Assembly (NCBI RefSeq): GCF_035556095.1
Contig: NZ_DATMFT010000016.1
Span: 93,548 to 157,547, forward strand
DNA: 64,000 nt
Reading direction: 5' to 3'
Origin: Parapedobacter sp035556095
GTDB lineage: Bacteria; Bacteroidota; Bacteroidia; Sphingobacteriales; Sphingobacteriaceae
A program made the translations under genes and the position numbers. Shown piece by piece: positions 17,070-25,427 of this stretch. The notes beneath the pieces are model-generated. The model ran no database searches. It saw only the letters and a program-made list of their open reading frames with translations, and was not told the origin of the DNA. How positions within the stretch are numbered: position 1 is the stretch's first letter; every line of letters begins with the position of its first letter.

Positions 17070-19223
17070 ATGAAAGCACCGAACTGGCGGCTTAATACGC
17101 TTATAGGCCTTAACTGTTTTATTGTCTTCTTGCTACTAGCTGAGCACCTGGTTCATATACCGCTGTGGCTGCAGGTCGTGGGGAGGATGCACCCGATGGT
17201 GTTGCACTTCCCGATTGTCATGCTGTTGATTGCCGGCGCATTCGTTAATTTCCGTAAGCCGTTGCAGCAATCGTTTCCAGTAACGCGGTTAATCCGCGAA
17301 ACCTTATTCATCGCCGCAGTGAGTGCCGCCATAACCGTGATCCTGGGGCTGCTCCTTGCCCAGGAGGATGGCTATGAGGGAAATAGTTTCTTGTGGCATA
17401 AATGGACCGGGATAGCCATTTCTTTTGTGTCATGCGGGTTAGTGTGGGCGCAGTCGTTGTTAAGCACACACCGTCGGCGCTGGTTTATCTTATCTACAAA
17501 TGGATGTCTGTGCCTGGTGTTGGTAGCAGGTCATTTTGGGGCAAATCTAACACACGGTGAGCAATTTGTACTGGCACCTCTGAAAAAAGGCGATGATCAA
17601 CTATTCGACATCCAAACTGCTCAAGTATTTGACGATGTAATATTGCCCATATTAAAAGCGAAATGCCTGTCTTGTCACCGTACCGGCAAATCAAAGGGCG
17701 AATTGGTGTTAACTGATTCGGTAACTATTGCCAAAGGAGGTGAAAGCGGTGCCTTGTTCGTTGCCGGCGACCCAGCAGAAAGCTTATTGATCCAGCGGTT
17801 GATGCTAGATATTGAGCATGAACACCACATGCCGCCAAAGGGTAAGCCACAATTGACGCCCGAGGAATTGGCACTACTCCAGATCTGGGTGGCCAACGGT
17901 GCCCGGTTTGAAGTACCTGTGGCTTCATTGGCTGCCAACGATAGCCTCAGATTGGCGATAAGTGCGGTCTATCAGGTAGCTGAAGATGAACATTTTGATT
18001 TCCCAGCTGCAGATACAGACCAGATTAAAACACTTTCTACCCCATACCGTGTTGTGAGGGTGGTAGCCGATGGGTCACCAGCTCTTTTGGTCAATTTTTA
18101 CGGTGCCGCTTTTTATACCGACCAGTCTTTGGCGGAGCTCGAACCTATTGCCAAACAGATAGTGTCGTTGAACCTAAACGGCATGCCTATCGGGGCAAAG
18201 GGAATAGAAACAATCGCAAAATTTGAAAACTTGCGTGATATCAACCTGAATGGTACACCAATAGATGATCAACGCATAGGAAGCCTGAGTGCATTGGGAA
18301 ACTTGCGAAGCGCGAGACTAAATGGAACCGCGTTGACCGAGATCGGAATCAAGCAATTGTTGGCGAATGATGCACTGCAGGAGGTGTTCATTTGGAATAC
18401 GGCCATCAGTGATGAGGAGGTAGCCCAGCTCGCCAAGTCGTTCCCGACAAAAAAGATTACGGTGGGGTATGTTGATGACGGACAGACCATCCTCCCGTTG
18501 ACAGAACCGCAGGTTACGCCGGCGCGGACCTTTTTCCGTGATGAACTGAACGTTGCCATTAGCCATCCCATTCCCCAGGTGCAAATCCGTTATACATTGG
18601 ATGGGAGTGAGCCAGATAGTCTAAACAGCAAGCTATTTGACGGTCCGATCACCATCGACAGTAATCAGCAGCTGACCGTGAAGGCATTCAAGGAAGGCTG
18701 GGGGGCAAGTCCTACTGTAACGCGCAGGTATGTGCAGTCTGGGAAAAAACCAGATCGCATTGTTATGGAAGGGCGGCCCCATACGCTGTATCCGGCACGC
18801 CGAGAGCTGTCTTTTTTTGATTTGGAGAGTGGCGGTAGGAACCATGCAGATGGGAAATGGCAGGGCTACTACCAGTCTCCCTTATCTGCTATGTTGCATT
18901 TCGACGGGGCAACAGCGATCGATACACTCACACTTAGTGTCATGCAGAATTACGTGGGAATTACGTATATACATGCATTTGCCCCTGAATACATCGAAGT
19001 ATGGGGAGGAAGCGACAACAACGAAGAAAAACTACTGGCGAAGGTGCTGCCTGTTCCAGATAAGCAGGAGCAGTTGGTGTCGCCCAGACTCATCCACTGC
19101 CCAATTAACGCCGAAGTGAGCTACCTGAAATTGATTGCACAACCTTATCGAAAGATTCCTGAGGGATACCCCGGCGCGGGTGCAGAAGCCTGGATGTTTG
19201 TGGATGAAATCGTTCTAAAATAA
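17070..19223 (+). CDS. Membrane-anchored cytochrome c / leucine-rich-repeat / chitobiase-C-terminal-domain protein
   Basis: Four N-terminal hydrophobic helices (residues about 10-165) with 'GRMHPMVLHFPIVMLLI' resemble the DUF2231-type membrane module. A PSCyt1-like cytochrome domain follows, with CLSCH at 199-203 and 'HHMPPKGKPQLTPEELALL'. Next is a short leucine-rich repeat region ('LRDINLNGTPIDDQRIGSLS', 'LRSARLNGTAL') and a chitobiase/hexosaminidase C-terminal-like beta domain ('RYTLDGSEPDS', 'QQLTVKAFKEGW'). The last 120 residues look like a carbohydrate-binding beta sandwich. A TTG at 17067 precedes the ATG at 17070. The architecture suggests a periplasmic electron-transfer partner of the two preceding proteins, anchored in the inner membrane. 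Its stop codon overlaps the operator of the next operon. Confidence 0.8.
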   Translation: MKAPNWRLNTLIGLNCFIVFLLLAEHLVHIPLWLQVVGRMHPMVLHFPIVMLLIAGAFVNFRKPLQQSFPVTRLIRETLFIAAVSAAITVILGLLLAQEDGYEGNSFLWHKWTGIAISFVSCGLVWAQSLLSTHRRRWFILSTNGCLCLVLVAGHFGANLTHGEQFVLAPLKKGDDQLFDIQTAQVFDDVILPILKAKCLSCHRTGKSKGELVLTDSVTIAKGGESGALFVAGDPAESLLIQRLMLDIEHEHHMPPKGKPQLTPEELALLQIWVANGARFEVPVASLAANDSLRLAISAVYQVAEDEHFDFPAADTDQIKTLSTPYRVVRVVADGSPALLVNFYGAAFYTDQSLAELEPIAKQIVSLNLNGMPIGAKGIETIAKFENLRDINLNGTPIDDQRIGSLSALGNLRSARLNGTALTEIGIKQLLANDALQEVFIWNTAISDEEVAQLAKSFPTKKITVGYVDDGQTILPLTEPQVTPARTFFRDELNVAISHPIPQVQIRYTLDGSEPDSLNSKLFDGPITIDSNQQLTVKAFKEGWGASPTVTRRYVQSGKKPDRIVMEGRPHTLYPARRELSFFDLESGGRNHADGKWQGYYQSPLSAMLHFDGATAIDTLTLSVMQNYVGITYIHAFAPEYIEVWGGSDNNEEKLLAKVLPVPDKQEQLVSPRLIHCPINAEVSYLKLIAQPYRKIPEGYPGAGAEAWMFVDEIVLK

Positions 19224-19267
19224 ATTAAACAACTTGTATATACAAGTTGTTTAATTTATTATATTTG
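19222..19267 (+). promoter_or_regulatory. 36-bp perfect palindromic operator plus -7 element before the aldolase operon
   Basis: Positions 19222-19257 form a perfect inverted repeat of 36 bp centred between 19239 and 19240. The core CTTGTATATACAAG (19233-19246) shares its CTTGT and ACAAG arms with the site at 13097. A -7 element TATATTTG follows at 19260-19267. The operator covers the expected -33 region, so a bound protein would block RNA polymerase. The palindrome starts within the stop codon of the upstream gene and could also act as a hairpin in read-through RNA. The TTGTATATACAA core fits GntR/HutC-type operators. Confidence 0.75.
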
Positions 19268-19271
19268 TGTC

Positions 19272-20108
19272 ATGAAAAATTATAGATTAAACAGACTCTT
19301 CAACCGTAAATCAGGTAATTGCTTCGATGTGGCCATTGACCATGGATTCTTTAACGAATATTCATTTTTACACGGAATAGAAAATATTAAGAACGCCGTT
19401 GATGTGCTCGTCGACGCGGCTCCGGATGCGATACAGCTTACGATCGGGCAGGCGCATTATCTCCAATCCATCCCCGGCCGCGAAAAGCCGTCGCTGGTAT
19501 TGCGCACGGACGTCGCCAACGTATATGGTAAACAATTGCCTCGTGCGCTATTCAGCCGGATGATTGAAAATCCGATTGAGCAAGCCATTCGTTTGGATGC
19601 CGTATGCGTGGTGGTGAACCTGTTCAGCATCCCGGATGAGCCGGAAGTGACCGACCAATGTGTTCAAAACATATTGAAAATCAAGCCTGAAGCCGAACGC
19701 TATGGCATACCGCTGATGGTGGAACCCTTGGTGTTCCGCCCGAATAGCGAAGCGGGAGGATATATGGTGAACGGCGATCCGGAGAAAATTATTCCATTAG
19801 TTAGGCAGGGCGTGGAGCTCGGTGCTGACATCATTAAGGCCGATCCGACCGATCACGTGGAAGATTACCATCGTGTGGTAGAAACAGCCGGTGACATTCC
19901 CGTGCTGGTTCGTGGGGGAGGAAAAGCAAGCGATGAGGAAATCCTTCAACGTACGTACGGTTTGATGAAGCAAGGCGTAAAGGGTATCGTTTATGGAAGG
20001 AATGTTATTCAGCATGCCAATCCGAGCGGCATGACGCGTGCGTTGATGGCTATTGTCCACGAGGGTGCTAAACCAGGGGAAGTAATCGGATTGTTAAAAC
20101 AGGCATAA
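19272..20108 (+). CDS. Class I (DhnA/DeoC-type) aldolase
   Basis: This is a Schiff-base aldolase predicted to cleave a sugar phosphate into two short products. The fold signature is clear: 'AIDHG' (21-25) near the start, 'GIPLMVEPLVFRPN' in the middle, 'GADIIKADPTD' with the likely Schiff-base Lys189, and the phosphate-binding 'VLVRGGGKASDEEI' and 'VKGIVYGRNVIQH'. It resembles the LsrF/DhnA-type fructose-bisphosphate aldolase family. Which sugar phosphate it uses cannot be read, but the downstream isomerase and PfkB kinase would supply a ketose phosphate. It is the first gene after the palindromic operator. The ATG lies only 5 bases after the -7 element, so the mRNA may have almost no leader. 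The next gene starts on the base after its stop. Confidence 0.85.
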   Translation: MKNYRLNRLFNRKSGNCFDVAIDHGFFNEYSFLHGIENIKNAVDVLVDAAPDAIQLTIGQAHYLQSIPGREKPSLVLRTDVANVYGKQLPRALFSRMIENPIEQAIRLDAVCVVVNLFSIPDEPEVTDQCVQNILKIKPEAERYGIPLMVEPLVFRPNSEAGGYMVNGDPEKIIPLVRQGVELGADIIKADPTDHVEDYHRVVETAGDIPVLVRGGGKASDEEILQRTYGLMKQGVKGIVYGRNVIQHANPSGMTRALMAIVHEGAKPGEVIGLLKQA

Positions 20109-21254
20109 ATGAAAACAGTAAACATTGGCATCATTGGCGGTGGACTGATGGGGCGTGAGGCTGCAAGCGCATTCGGGCGCTGGTTCGCCCTGAAAGATTT
20201 TCCCGTACGGGCGCAGTTGACCGCAGTGTGTGATCTGAATGAGACGATTTTATCGTGGTACAAGCAGATCGAAAGTGTTTCGGTGCTCACCACAGATTAC
20301 CGCGAACTGATCGATAGCGACCAAGTGGATGTGGTGTATATTGCCGTACCGCACAATTTGCACCGTGAACTATATATCGACATCCTGCGGGCGGGCAAAG
20401 ACCTACTAGGTGAAAAGCCTTTTGGTATTGATCAGGAAGCTGCGGAGGCAATTGCGGCAGAAGCAGCTAAATTAGGCCGGTTTGTCCGCTGCAGCTCGGA
20501 GATGCCTTTTCTGCCGGGCCCCCAGCGGGTAATCAGCGAAGTGCAATCGGGGCGTTTGGGACGGATATTCGAAATCCGGTCGGGTTTCCTCCATGCGAGC
20601 GATATGAATGCGCAGAAGCCCATCAATTGGAAACGCCAATCGCAATACTGTGGCGAGATCGGTGTGATGGGCGATTTGGGGATGCACGCGCTGCACGTGC
20701 CGCTGCGATTGGGTTGGAAGCCCGTTAAAGTGTTCGCCCAACTGCAGAAAATCATCACTGAGCGGCCCGATGGGAAAGGGGGGATTGCCGAATGTGATAC
20801 ATGGAATAACGCAACACTGAGTACCCAGGTTGTCGTTGATGGCGAACAGGTGCCTATGCAACTGGAAATGAAACGGCTGGCACCCGGTGAAACGAACACG
20901 TGGTACATCGAAATTTACGGAACGGAAGGCGGTGTACGTTACAGTACAAAAGACACCAAGGCGTTCTGGCAGTTCACCAATGGCGCTGAGCAATGGTGGA
21001 AACGTACGGATCTCGGATTTCAGATGCCTTTCGAAACCATTACAGGAAGTATTTTTGAGGCCGGTTTTCCCGACTGTTTTATGCAGATGATTGCGGCTTA
21101 TGTTGCCGAACGCGAAGGATTGCTGAACGGGAGGTTTGGTTGCGCAACGCCGGGAGAGGCGGTAGATAGCCACCGGGTTTTCAAAGCAGCCCTGCACTCG
21201 CATGAGACCGGATCGTTTGTCGAAGTTCCATACACTAATATGATGGCGATATGA
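20109..21254 (+). CDS. Gfo/Idh/MocA family oxidoreductase, cytoplasmic
   Basis: This is an NAD(P)-dependent sugar or polyol dehydrogenase-type protein. The Rossmann nucleotide-binding loop 'IGIIGGGLMGREAA' is at the very N-terminus, with no signal peptide. The family motif EKP is present in 'DLLGEKPFGIDQEAA'. A C-terminal alpha/beta domain follows, with 'GVMGDLGMHALHVPL' providing the usual catalytic His/Asp region. It starts directly on the base after the aldolase stop and its stop overlaps the following ATG by four bases, so translation is coupled. Its substrate may be the free sugar or a keto-sugar imported from the periplasm; this is inference from the neighbours. Confidence 0.87.
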   Translation: MKTVNIGIIGGGLMGREAASAFGRWFALKDFPVRAQLTAVCDLNETILSWYKQIESVSVLTTDYRELIDSDQVDVVYIAVPHNLHRELYIDILRAGKDLLGEKPFGIDQEAAEAIAAEAAKLGRFVRCSSEMPFLPGPQRVISEVQSGRLGRIFEIRSGFLHASDMNAQKPINWKRQSQYCGEIGVMGDLGMHALHVPLRLGWKPVKVFAQLQKIITERPDGKGGIAECDTWNNATLSTQVVVDGEQVPMQLEMKRLAPGETNTWYIEIYGTEGGVRYSTKDTKAFWQFTNGAEQWWKRTDLGFQMPFETITGSIFEAGFPDCFMQMIAAYVAEREGLLNGRFGCATPGEAVDSHRVFKAALHSHETGSFVEVPYTNMMAI

Positions 21255-21817
21255 AGCGGTCGGAAATAAATTATGCCGTGCGGTCCGCGATCAGTTTTTT
21301 TGAACGTAATGGTTGGGTATTGCCGCCCAATCCGGCGTGGGACGTGACCGATTTTGGCTTGGGGATTTTCCGCAAAGCGGGCCTGGTATTGGTAAACCTT
21401 GCTGCGGAAGCCGAGTACTGTGAAAAGCTGATGTATGCCTGGCGTGATCAGACCACACCGGCGCACTACCATAAACAGAAGAAAGAAGATATCATTTGCA
21501 GAACAGGACAGCTCGCTGTGACACTGTGGAAAGGAAATCCCGAAGCGACGGGACATGAACTCATTACCGTTAAGATAAACGGCGAGGAGCGTACCGTTAT
21601 GAACGGGGAGTCGATTACGCTAAATGCTGGTGAACGCATCACCATTACGCCGCTATTGTGGCACGCGTTTCAGCCGGTTTCTTCCGAATGCATTATCGGC
21701 GAGGTATCTACTGCCAATGACGATGAAAATGATAACTTCTTCTGGGATGATGAAATCGGGAGATTTCCAGAAATCATCGAGGACGAACCTCCGTTGGTTA
21801 AACTGGTGGGTGAATAA
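21251..21817 (+). CDS. D-lyxose/D-mannose isomerase-type cupin (D-lyxose ketol-isomerase family)
   Basis: The 188-residue protein is a cupin of the D-lyxose isomerase family, which converts D-lyxose to D-xylulose and often D-mannose to D-fructose. The metal-binding cupin motif 'AHYHKQKKEDIICR' supplies two His and a Glu, and the later 'PLLWHAFQP' supplies a third His. N-terminal 'RSAISFFERNGWVLPPNPAWDVTDFGLG' (given in part) is typical of the family, as is the terminal 'DDEIGRFPEI'. It overlaps the upstream oxidoreductase stop (ATGA). With a GH92 alpha-mannosidase in the adjoining locus, mannose is a natural substrate guess, but an unusual aldose is equally possible. Length is normal for bacterial members, about 170-230. 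Confidence 0.83.
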   Translation: MKRSEINYAVRSAISFFERNGWVLPPNPAWDVTDFGLGIFRKAGLVLVNLAAEAEYCEKLMYAWRDQTTPAHYHKQKKEDIICRTGQLAVTLWKGNPEATGHELITVKINGEERTVMNGESITLNAGERITITPLLWHAFQPVSSECIIGEVSTANDDENDNFFWDDEIGRFPEIIEDEPPLVKLVGE

Positions 21818-21848
21818 CAGGCACCTAGCTGAATAGGAAGGAAATATC

Positions 21849-22883
21849 ATGGTTAAGAACAATAAGGATCGATCGGGCTTATTGATAGCAGGTAATTGGA
21901 TACTGGATCAGGTAAAGCTGATCGATAAATTTCCTGAGGAGCAATCGCTTGTCAATATTCTGCACGAGTATACGAGCAATGGCGGATCAGCCTACAACAT
22001 TTTGATGGATTTAGTCAAACTGGAGGTTCCCTTTCCACTGGAAGCCATTGGTTTGGTTGGTAATGATTTTAATGGGGTACGAATCGTTGACCATTGCCGC
22101 GAGGCGGGTATCGACGTGCGACAGCTGCAAATGACACCTGATACACCAACGTCTTATACCATTGTGACGTCGGTAAAACACACCGGGAAACGTACTTTTT
22201 TTCATCACCGCGGAGCCAACTCCCTATTGGATATTGCGCATTTTGATTTTCACATTTCAAATGCGAAGATATTTCACCTGGGCTACCTGCTGTTGCTGGA
22301 TCGCTTAGATGAAATTCTCCATAACGGAAAGACAAAGGCGTCGCTTTTGCTTGAAAAAGCTAAACAGGAAGGTTTTTTGACTTCCATTGATTTGGTGAGT
22401 GAAGACTCCGATCGGTTCACCACCATAATTCCTTGCGCGTTGCCTTATGTGGATTACCTGTTTCTCAATGAGTATGAAGCGAGTCGGCTCTCAGGCATTG
22501 ATTTAATGGGCGTAACGGGCCGAGCGGAAATGGACGAACGGTGTGCGGAAGTTTTCGACGTTATCTTCCGTATGGGTGTCAATGAATGGGTTATCATTCA
22601 CCATCCGGATGGCGTATGGGCAGCACGTCGAGATGGCCAACACTTGTTTCAGCCGAGCCTATTGCTCCCTCAAGAAAACATAGTGGGTGCAAATGGAGCA
22701 GGCGACGCGCTTGCAGCAGGCGTTTTGATGGGTGTGCACGAAAGTTGGGATATGGCTTCATGCCTTGATTTGGGGGTTTGTGTAGCGGCAGCTAGTTTAT
22801 CGCATGTAACGTGCTCAGATGGCGTGCACTCCCACACGGATTGCTTGTCACTTTCAAAATTATATGGGTATCGTTCATTTTAA
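21849..22883 (+). CDS. PfkB-family carbohydrate kinase
   Basis: This is a ribokinase/fructokinase-type ATP-dependent sugar kinase. The N-terminal lid region contains 'EYTSNGGSAYNILMDL' (the GG motif that contacts the sugar), and the C-terminal third carries the catalytic anion-hole motif 'GANGAGDALAAGVLMG', in which Asp is the base. Length (344) is slightly longer than typical PfkB kinases. It sits 31 bp after the isomerase and should phosphorylate the ketose made by it, giving the substrate for the class I aldolase encoded upstream. That order, isomerase-kinase-aldolase, is inferred from the gene set. No signal peptide. Confidence 0.87.
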   Translation: MVKNNKDRSGLLIAGNWILDQVKLIDKFPEEQSLVNILHEYTSNGGSAYNILMDLVKLEVPFPLEAIGLVGNDFNGVRIVDHCREAGIDVRQLQMTPDTPTSYTIVTSVKHTGKRTFFHHRGANSLLDIAHFDFHISNAKIFHLGYLLLLDRLDEILHNGKTKASLLLEKAKQEGFLTSIDLVSEDSDRFTTIIPCALPYVDYLFLNEYEASRLSGIDLMGVTGRAEMDERCAEVFDVIFRMGVNEWVIIHHPDGVWAARRDGQHLFQPSLLLPQENIVGANGAGDALAAGVLMGVHESWDMASCLDLGVCVAAASLSHVTCSDGVHSHTDCLSLSKLYGYRSF

Positions 22884-22953
22884 TCCGTAACTTAACCGCT
22901 CTGGAATTTTTCAGTGAAATGATGAAGATAAGAATAAGCATATCGGCTATAGG

Positions 22954-23871
22954 ATGATCCTGGATATAAAACGGGTAAGCAAATTAGATGCGCCGACATG
23001 TATACTCGGCGAAAGTCCAATGTGGCATTCGGGTCGTAAGCAAGCCTTTTGGGTGGATATCCTGGGAGACACTATCACAGCGTATAATTTGGATGACGGC
23101 TTGGTAAAGCAATATGATGGAGCCCAGCTGATTTCGCTGGTTTGCCAGGTCGAAGGCAATAACGAACTGCTTGTTGCTGGAGCCCGAGGTGGTGTCGGGT
23201 TTTACAATTTGGAGTCCCATGAACTTTCCTTAATTTCTGATCTGAATAGAAGCTGGGAAAATCATCGTTGCAACGACGGTACGGTTGATCGCTTGGGAAA
23301 TCTGTGGGTCGGATCTACGCATATGGACCATGAGCCCGGAGCAGGCGACTTATACTGCGTTTCAGATGCTTGGCGTGTTTCCAAGAAAATTGAGCAAGTA
23401 TCGATTTCCAACGGAATGTGTTGGTCGGCAGACAACGAGACCATGTATCATATCGATAGTCCGACGAGGGAAATCAAGGCATTTAAACACAATGCGATAA
23501 CGGGAGACATCACGTTCGACCGCGTGGCAGTACAGATCCCAGCGTCGCTTGGATTCCCCGATGGCATGGCGATGGATGCCAAGGGGACGGTTTGGGTGGC
23601 TATTTGGGGCGGAAGCGGTGTAGGTGGTTACAATGCGCTTACAGGCCAATTGGAACACTGGATTCCTATACCGGCGCCCAACGTGTCATCCTGTGCATTT
23701 GTAGGCCCCGAGCTGGATTGTTTGCTGATAACCACGGCCCGAAAAGAAATGGACGAAAAGCAGCTGGCACGTTATCCGGATAGTGGACAGACGTTTGTAG
23801 TAAAAATGGAAGTGCCGGGATTACCGACTTACAATTGTCGGCTGCCTATTATAAAAAGCGGTAACGAATAG
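22954..23871 (+). CDS. SMP-30/gluconolactonase-family protein
   Basis: A six-bladed beta-propeller lactonase of 305 residues. The family's N-terminal 'LGESPMWHSGRKQAFWVDI' provides the metal-ligand Glu, 'NHRCNDGTVDRLGNLWVGS' provides the Asn/Asp, and 'SISNGMCWSADNETMYHIDS' and 'GFPDGMAMDAKGTVWVAIWG' carry further conserved ligands. These enzymes hydrolyse sugar lactones such as gluconolactone. The following SDR gene could make the lactone by oxidising an aldose at C1, so the two form a plausible oxidative branch next to the isomerase-kinase-aldolase branch. It has no clear signal peptide and probably acts in the cytoplasm. Confidence 0.88.
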   Translation: MILDIKRVSKLDAPTCILGESPMWHSGRKQAFWVDILGDTITAYNLDDGLVKQYDGAQLISLVCQVEGNNELLVAGARGGVGFYNLESHELSLISDLNRSWENHRCNDGTVDRLGNLWVGSTHMDHEPGAGDLYCVSDAWRVSKKIEQVSISNGMCWSADNETMYHIDSPTREIKAFKHNAITGDITFDRVAVQIPASLGFPDGMAMDAKGTVWVAIWGGSGVGGYNALTGQLEHWIPIPAPNVSSCAFVGPELDCLLITTARKEMDEKQLARYPDSGQTFVVKMEVPGLPTYNCRLPIIKSGNE

Positions 23872-23887
23872 ATGAAAATAAAGAAGA

Positions 23888-24652
23888 ATGACTACACATA
23901 GATTTAGCGGTAAGACGGCGATTATCACGGGGGCAGGTCAGGGCATCGGCTTTGAAATTGCGCGTCAGCTGGTTTCGGAAGGGGCGACGGTGCTGCTGAA
24001 CGACATTGACAGTGCATTGGCGGAAGGGGCGGCTTCGCGGATTGGCGAACAGGGAACATGCCTAGCATGCCCAGGCGACTCTGGCGATCTCATGTTTATC
24101 GATGGCATCGTGAAACGTGCCGTAGCTGAAACCGGTAGATTGGATATCGTTATTGCGAACGCGGGAATCACGCTATTCGGTGAATTTCTAAATTATACCC
24201 CTGAGGCTTTCCATCAGGTGATGGAGGTGAATCTCGCCGGCACTTTTTTCCTTGCACAGGCTGCGGCTAAAGAGCTGATTCGCCAAGGCGGTGGCGGATC
24301 ACTGCTGTTTACTTCGTCAGTAACCGGTCACCAGGCCCATAAGAATTTAGCAGCCTATGGCATGTCGAAAGCGGCGTTGGAAATGCTCGCTAAACACCTC
24401 GTTTTAGAACTTTCGCCGCATGGCGTCAACGTAAATGCGATTGCTCCGGGTGCTACGCTGACGGAACGTACGGCCGAAGATGCGGAGTATGCCGAAACGT
24501 GGTCTGCGATTACGCCAATGGGCCGTGCCGCTACCCCGGAGGATATTGCAGCAACAGCATTGTTTTTGGTGAGTGACGCAGCACGGCACGTTACCGGGCA
24601 AACCGTGGTGGTGGATGGAGGATGGATGGTGGTAAGTCCTTCGCCGTATTGA
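23888..24652 (+). CDS. SDR family NAD(P)-dependent oxidoreductase
   Basis: A classical short-chain dehydrogenase of 254 residues. The cofactor loop TGAGQGIG lies at residues 14-21, the structural 'NAGI' motif follows, the catalytic Ser is in 'LFTSSVTGHQAHK', and the Tyr-Lys pair is in 'AAYGMSK' (Tyr157, Lys161). The C-terminus 'GQTVVVDGGWMV' is typical of sugar and polyol SDRs. An acidic residue after the second strand ('LLNDID') favours NAD over NADP. It starts 16 bp after the SMP-30 gene. The likely reaction is oxidation of an aldose to a lactone or of a polyol to a ketose; the substrate is not identifiable. Confidence 0.9.
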   Translation: MTTHRFSGKTAIITGAGQGIGFEIARQLVSEGATVLLNDIDSALAEGAASRIGEQGTCLACPGDSGDLMFIDGIVKRAVAETGRLDIVIANAGITLFGEFLNYTPEAFHQVMEVNLAGTFFLAQAAAKELIRQGGGGSLLFTSSVTGHQAHKNLAAYGMSKAALEMLAKHLVLELSPHGVNVNAIAPGATLTERTAEDAEYAETWSAITPMGRAATPEDIAATALFLVSDAARHVTGQTVVVDGGWMVVSPSPY

Positions 24653-24726
24653 TTGCGAATGATTATTAAACATGGTATAGCGTTTTTTCACTGATGGGTG
24701 CTCGTGCCCGGTAAATAAATAAAATT

Positions 24727-25401
24727 ATGCGTATAAACGAGTTGTTTTTGACGGTATTATTTATGCTATTCTGCATAAACACCATTGCTGATAATGAAAG
24801 TCGGACGGACACCGTAGACTTGCCTGAAACGGTGATGGAAGAGGGATGGATATCTCTTTTTGACGGAAGTACGTTGGATGGGTGGAAAGTAAATGAGAAT
24901 CCAGAGACTTTTAGTGTAGAAAATGGGGCAATTGTGGTGAATGGTCAGCGGTCGCATCTTTTTTATATGGGTGATGTGAACGGCCACAATTTCAAGAATT
25001 TTGAATTGAAGCTAGAGGTGATGACCTTCCCGGGATCGAACTCTGGCATCTATTTCCACACGCAGTTCCAGGAAAAGGGGTTTCCATCCATTGGTCATGA
25101 GGTGCAGGTCAACGTATCGCATACAGATTGGCGGCGTTCGGGTAGTATCTATGGTGTTGTGCATGTAGATACCGTACCCGTGGTGGATAACCAGTGGTAT
25201 ACGCAACATATTATTGTGAAAGACAAGATGGTTCGGATATTAATCGACGGGAAGCTCATCTTGGAATATAACGAACCCAATACGACCACTGAACCTCGTA
25301 CGGGCCGTACCATTTCTGACGGAACTTTTGCTTTGCAGGGTCATGATCCGGGAAGCAAGGTGTTGTTTCGAAATATCCGTGTGAAGGTACTTCCAGAATA
25401 G
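24727..25401 (+). CDS. Secreted DUF1080 (3-keto-disaccharide hydrolase family) protein
   Basis: The 224-residue protein has a signal peptide (MRINELFLTVLFMLFCINTIA) and a single concanavalin-like DUF1080 domain. Family motifs are 'EGWISLFDGSTLDGWKVNE', 'NFELKLEVMTFPGSNSGIYF', 'GHEVQVNV' and 'GTFALQGHDPGSKVLFRNIR'. Members of this family are known to cleave or hydrate 3-keto-glycosides formed by Gfo/Idh/MocA oxidoreductases, in place of ordinary hydrolysis. The next gene, 26 bp downstream, is exactly such an oxidoreductase and is also exported. The pair therefore looks like a periplasmic 3-keto-glycoside pathway. The family call is secure; the exact reaction is inferred. Confidence 0.88.
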   Translation: MRINELFLTVLFMLFCINTIADNESRTDTVDLPETVMEEGWISLFDGSTLDGWKVNENPETFSVENGAIVVNGQRSHLFYMGDVNGHNFKNFELKLEVMTFPGSNSGIYFHTQFQEKGFPSIGHEVQVNVSHTDWRRSGSIYGVVHVDTVPVVDNQWYTQHIIVKDKMVRILIDGKLILEYNEPNTTTEPRTGRTISDGTFALQGHDPGSKVLFRNIRVKVLPE

Positions 25402-25427
25402 TTTGTTTAACCAACACGTTTTTAACC

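Noticed and set aside
20472..21203. A 243-codon minus-strand frame opposite the Gfo/Idh/MocA gene
   Set aside because: It lies fully inside a well-supported gene on the other strand, has no family motifs, and is rich in codons expected from an antisense shadow.
19272..24652. A specific sulfoquinovose or rhamnose/fucose pathway assignment
   Set aside because: The isomerase-kinase-aldolase and dehydrogenase-lactonase sets fit several sugars; no sulfo-specific enzyme, no microcompartment shell gene and no characteristic transporter is present.
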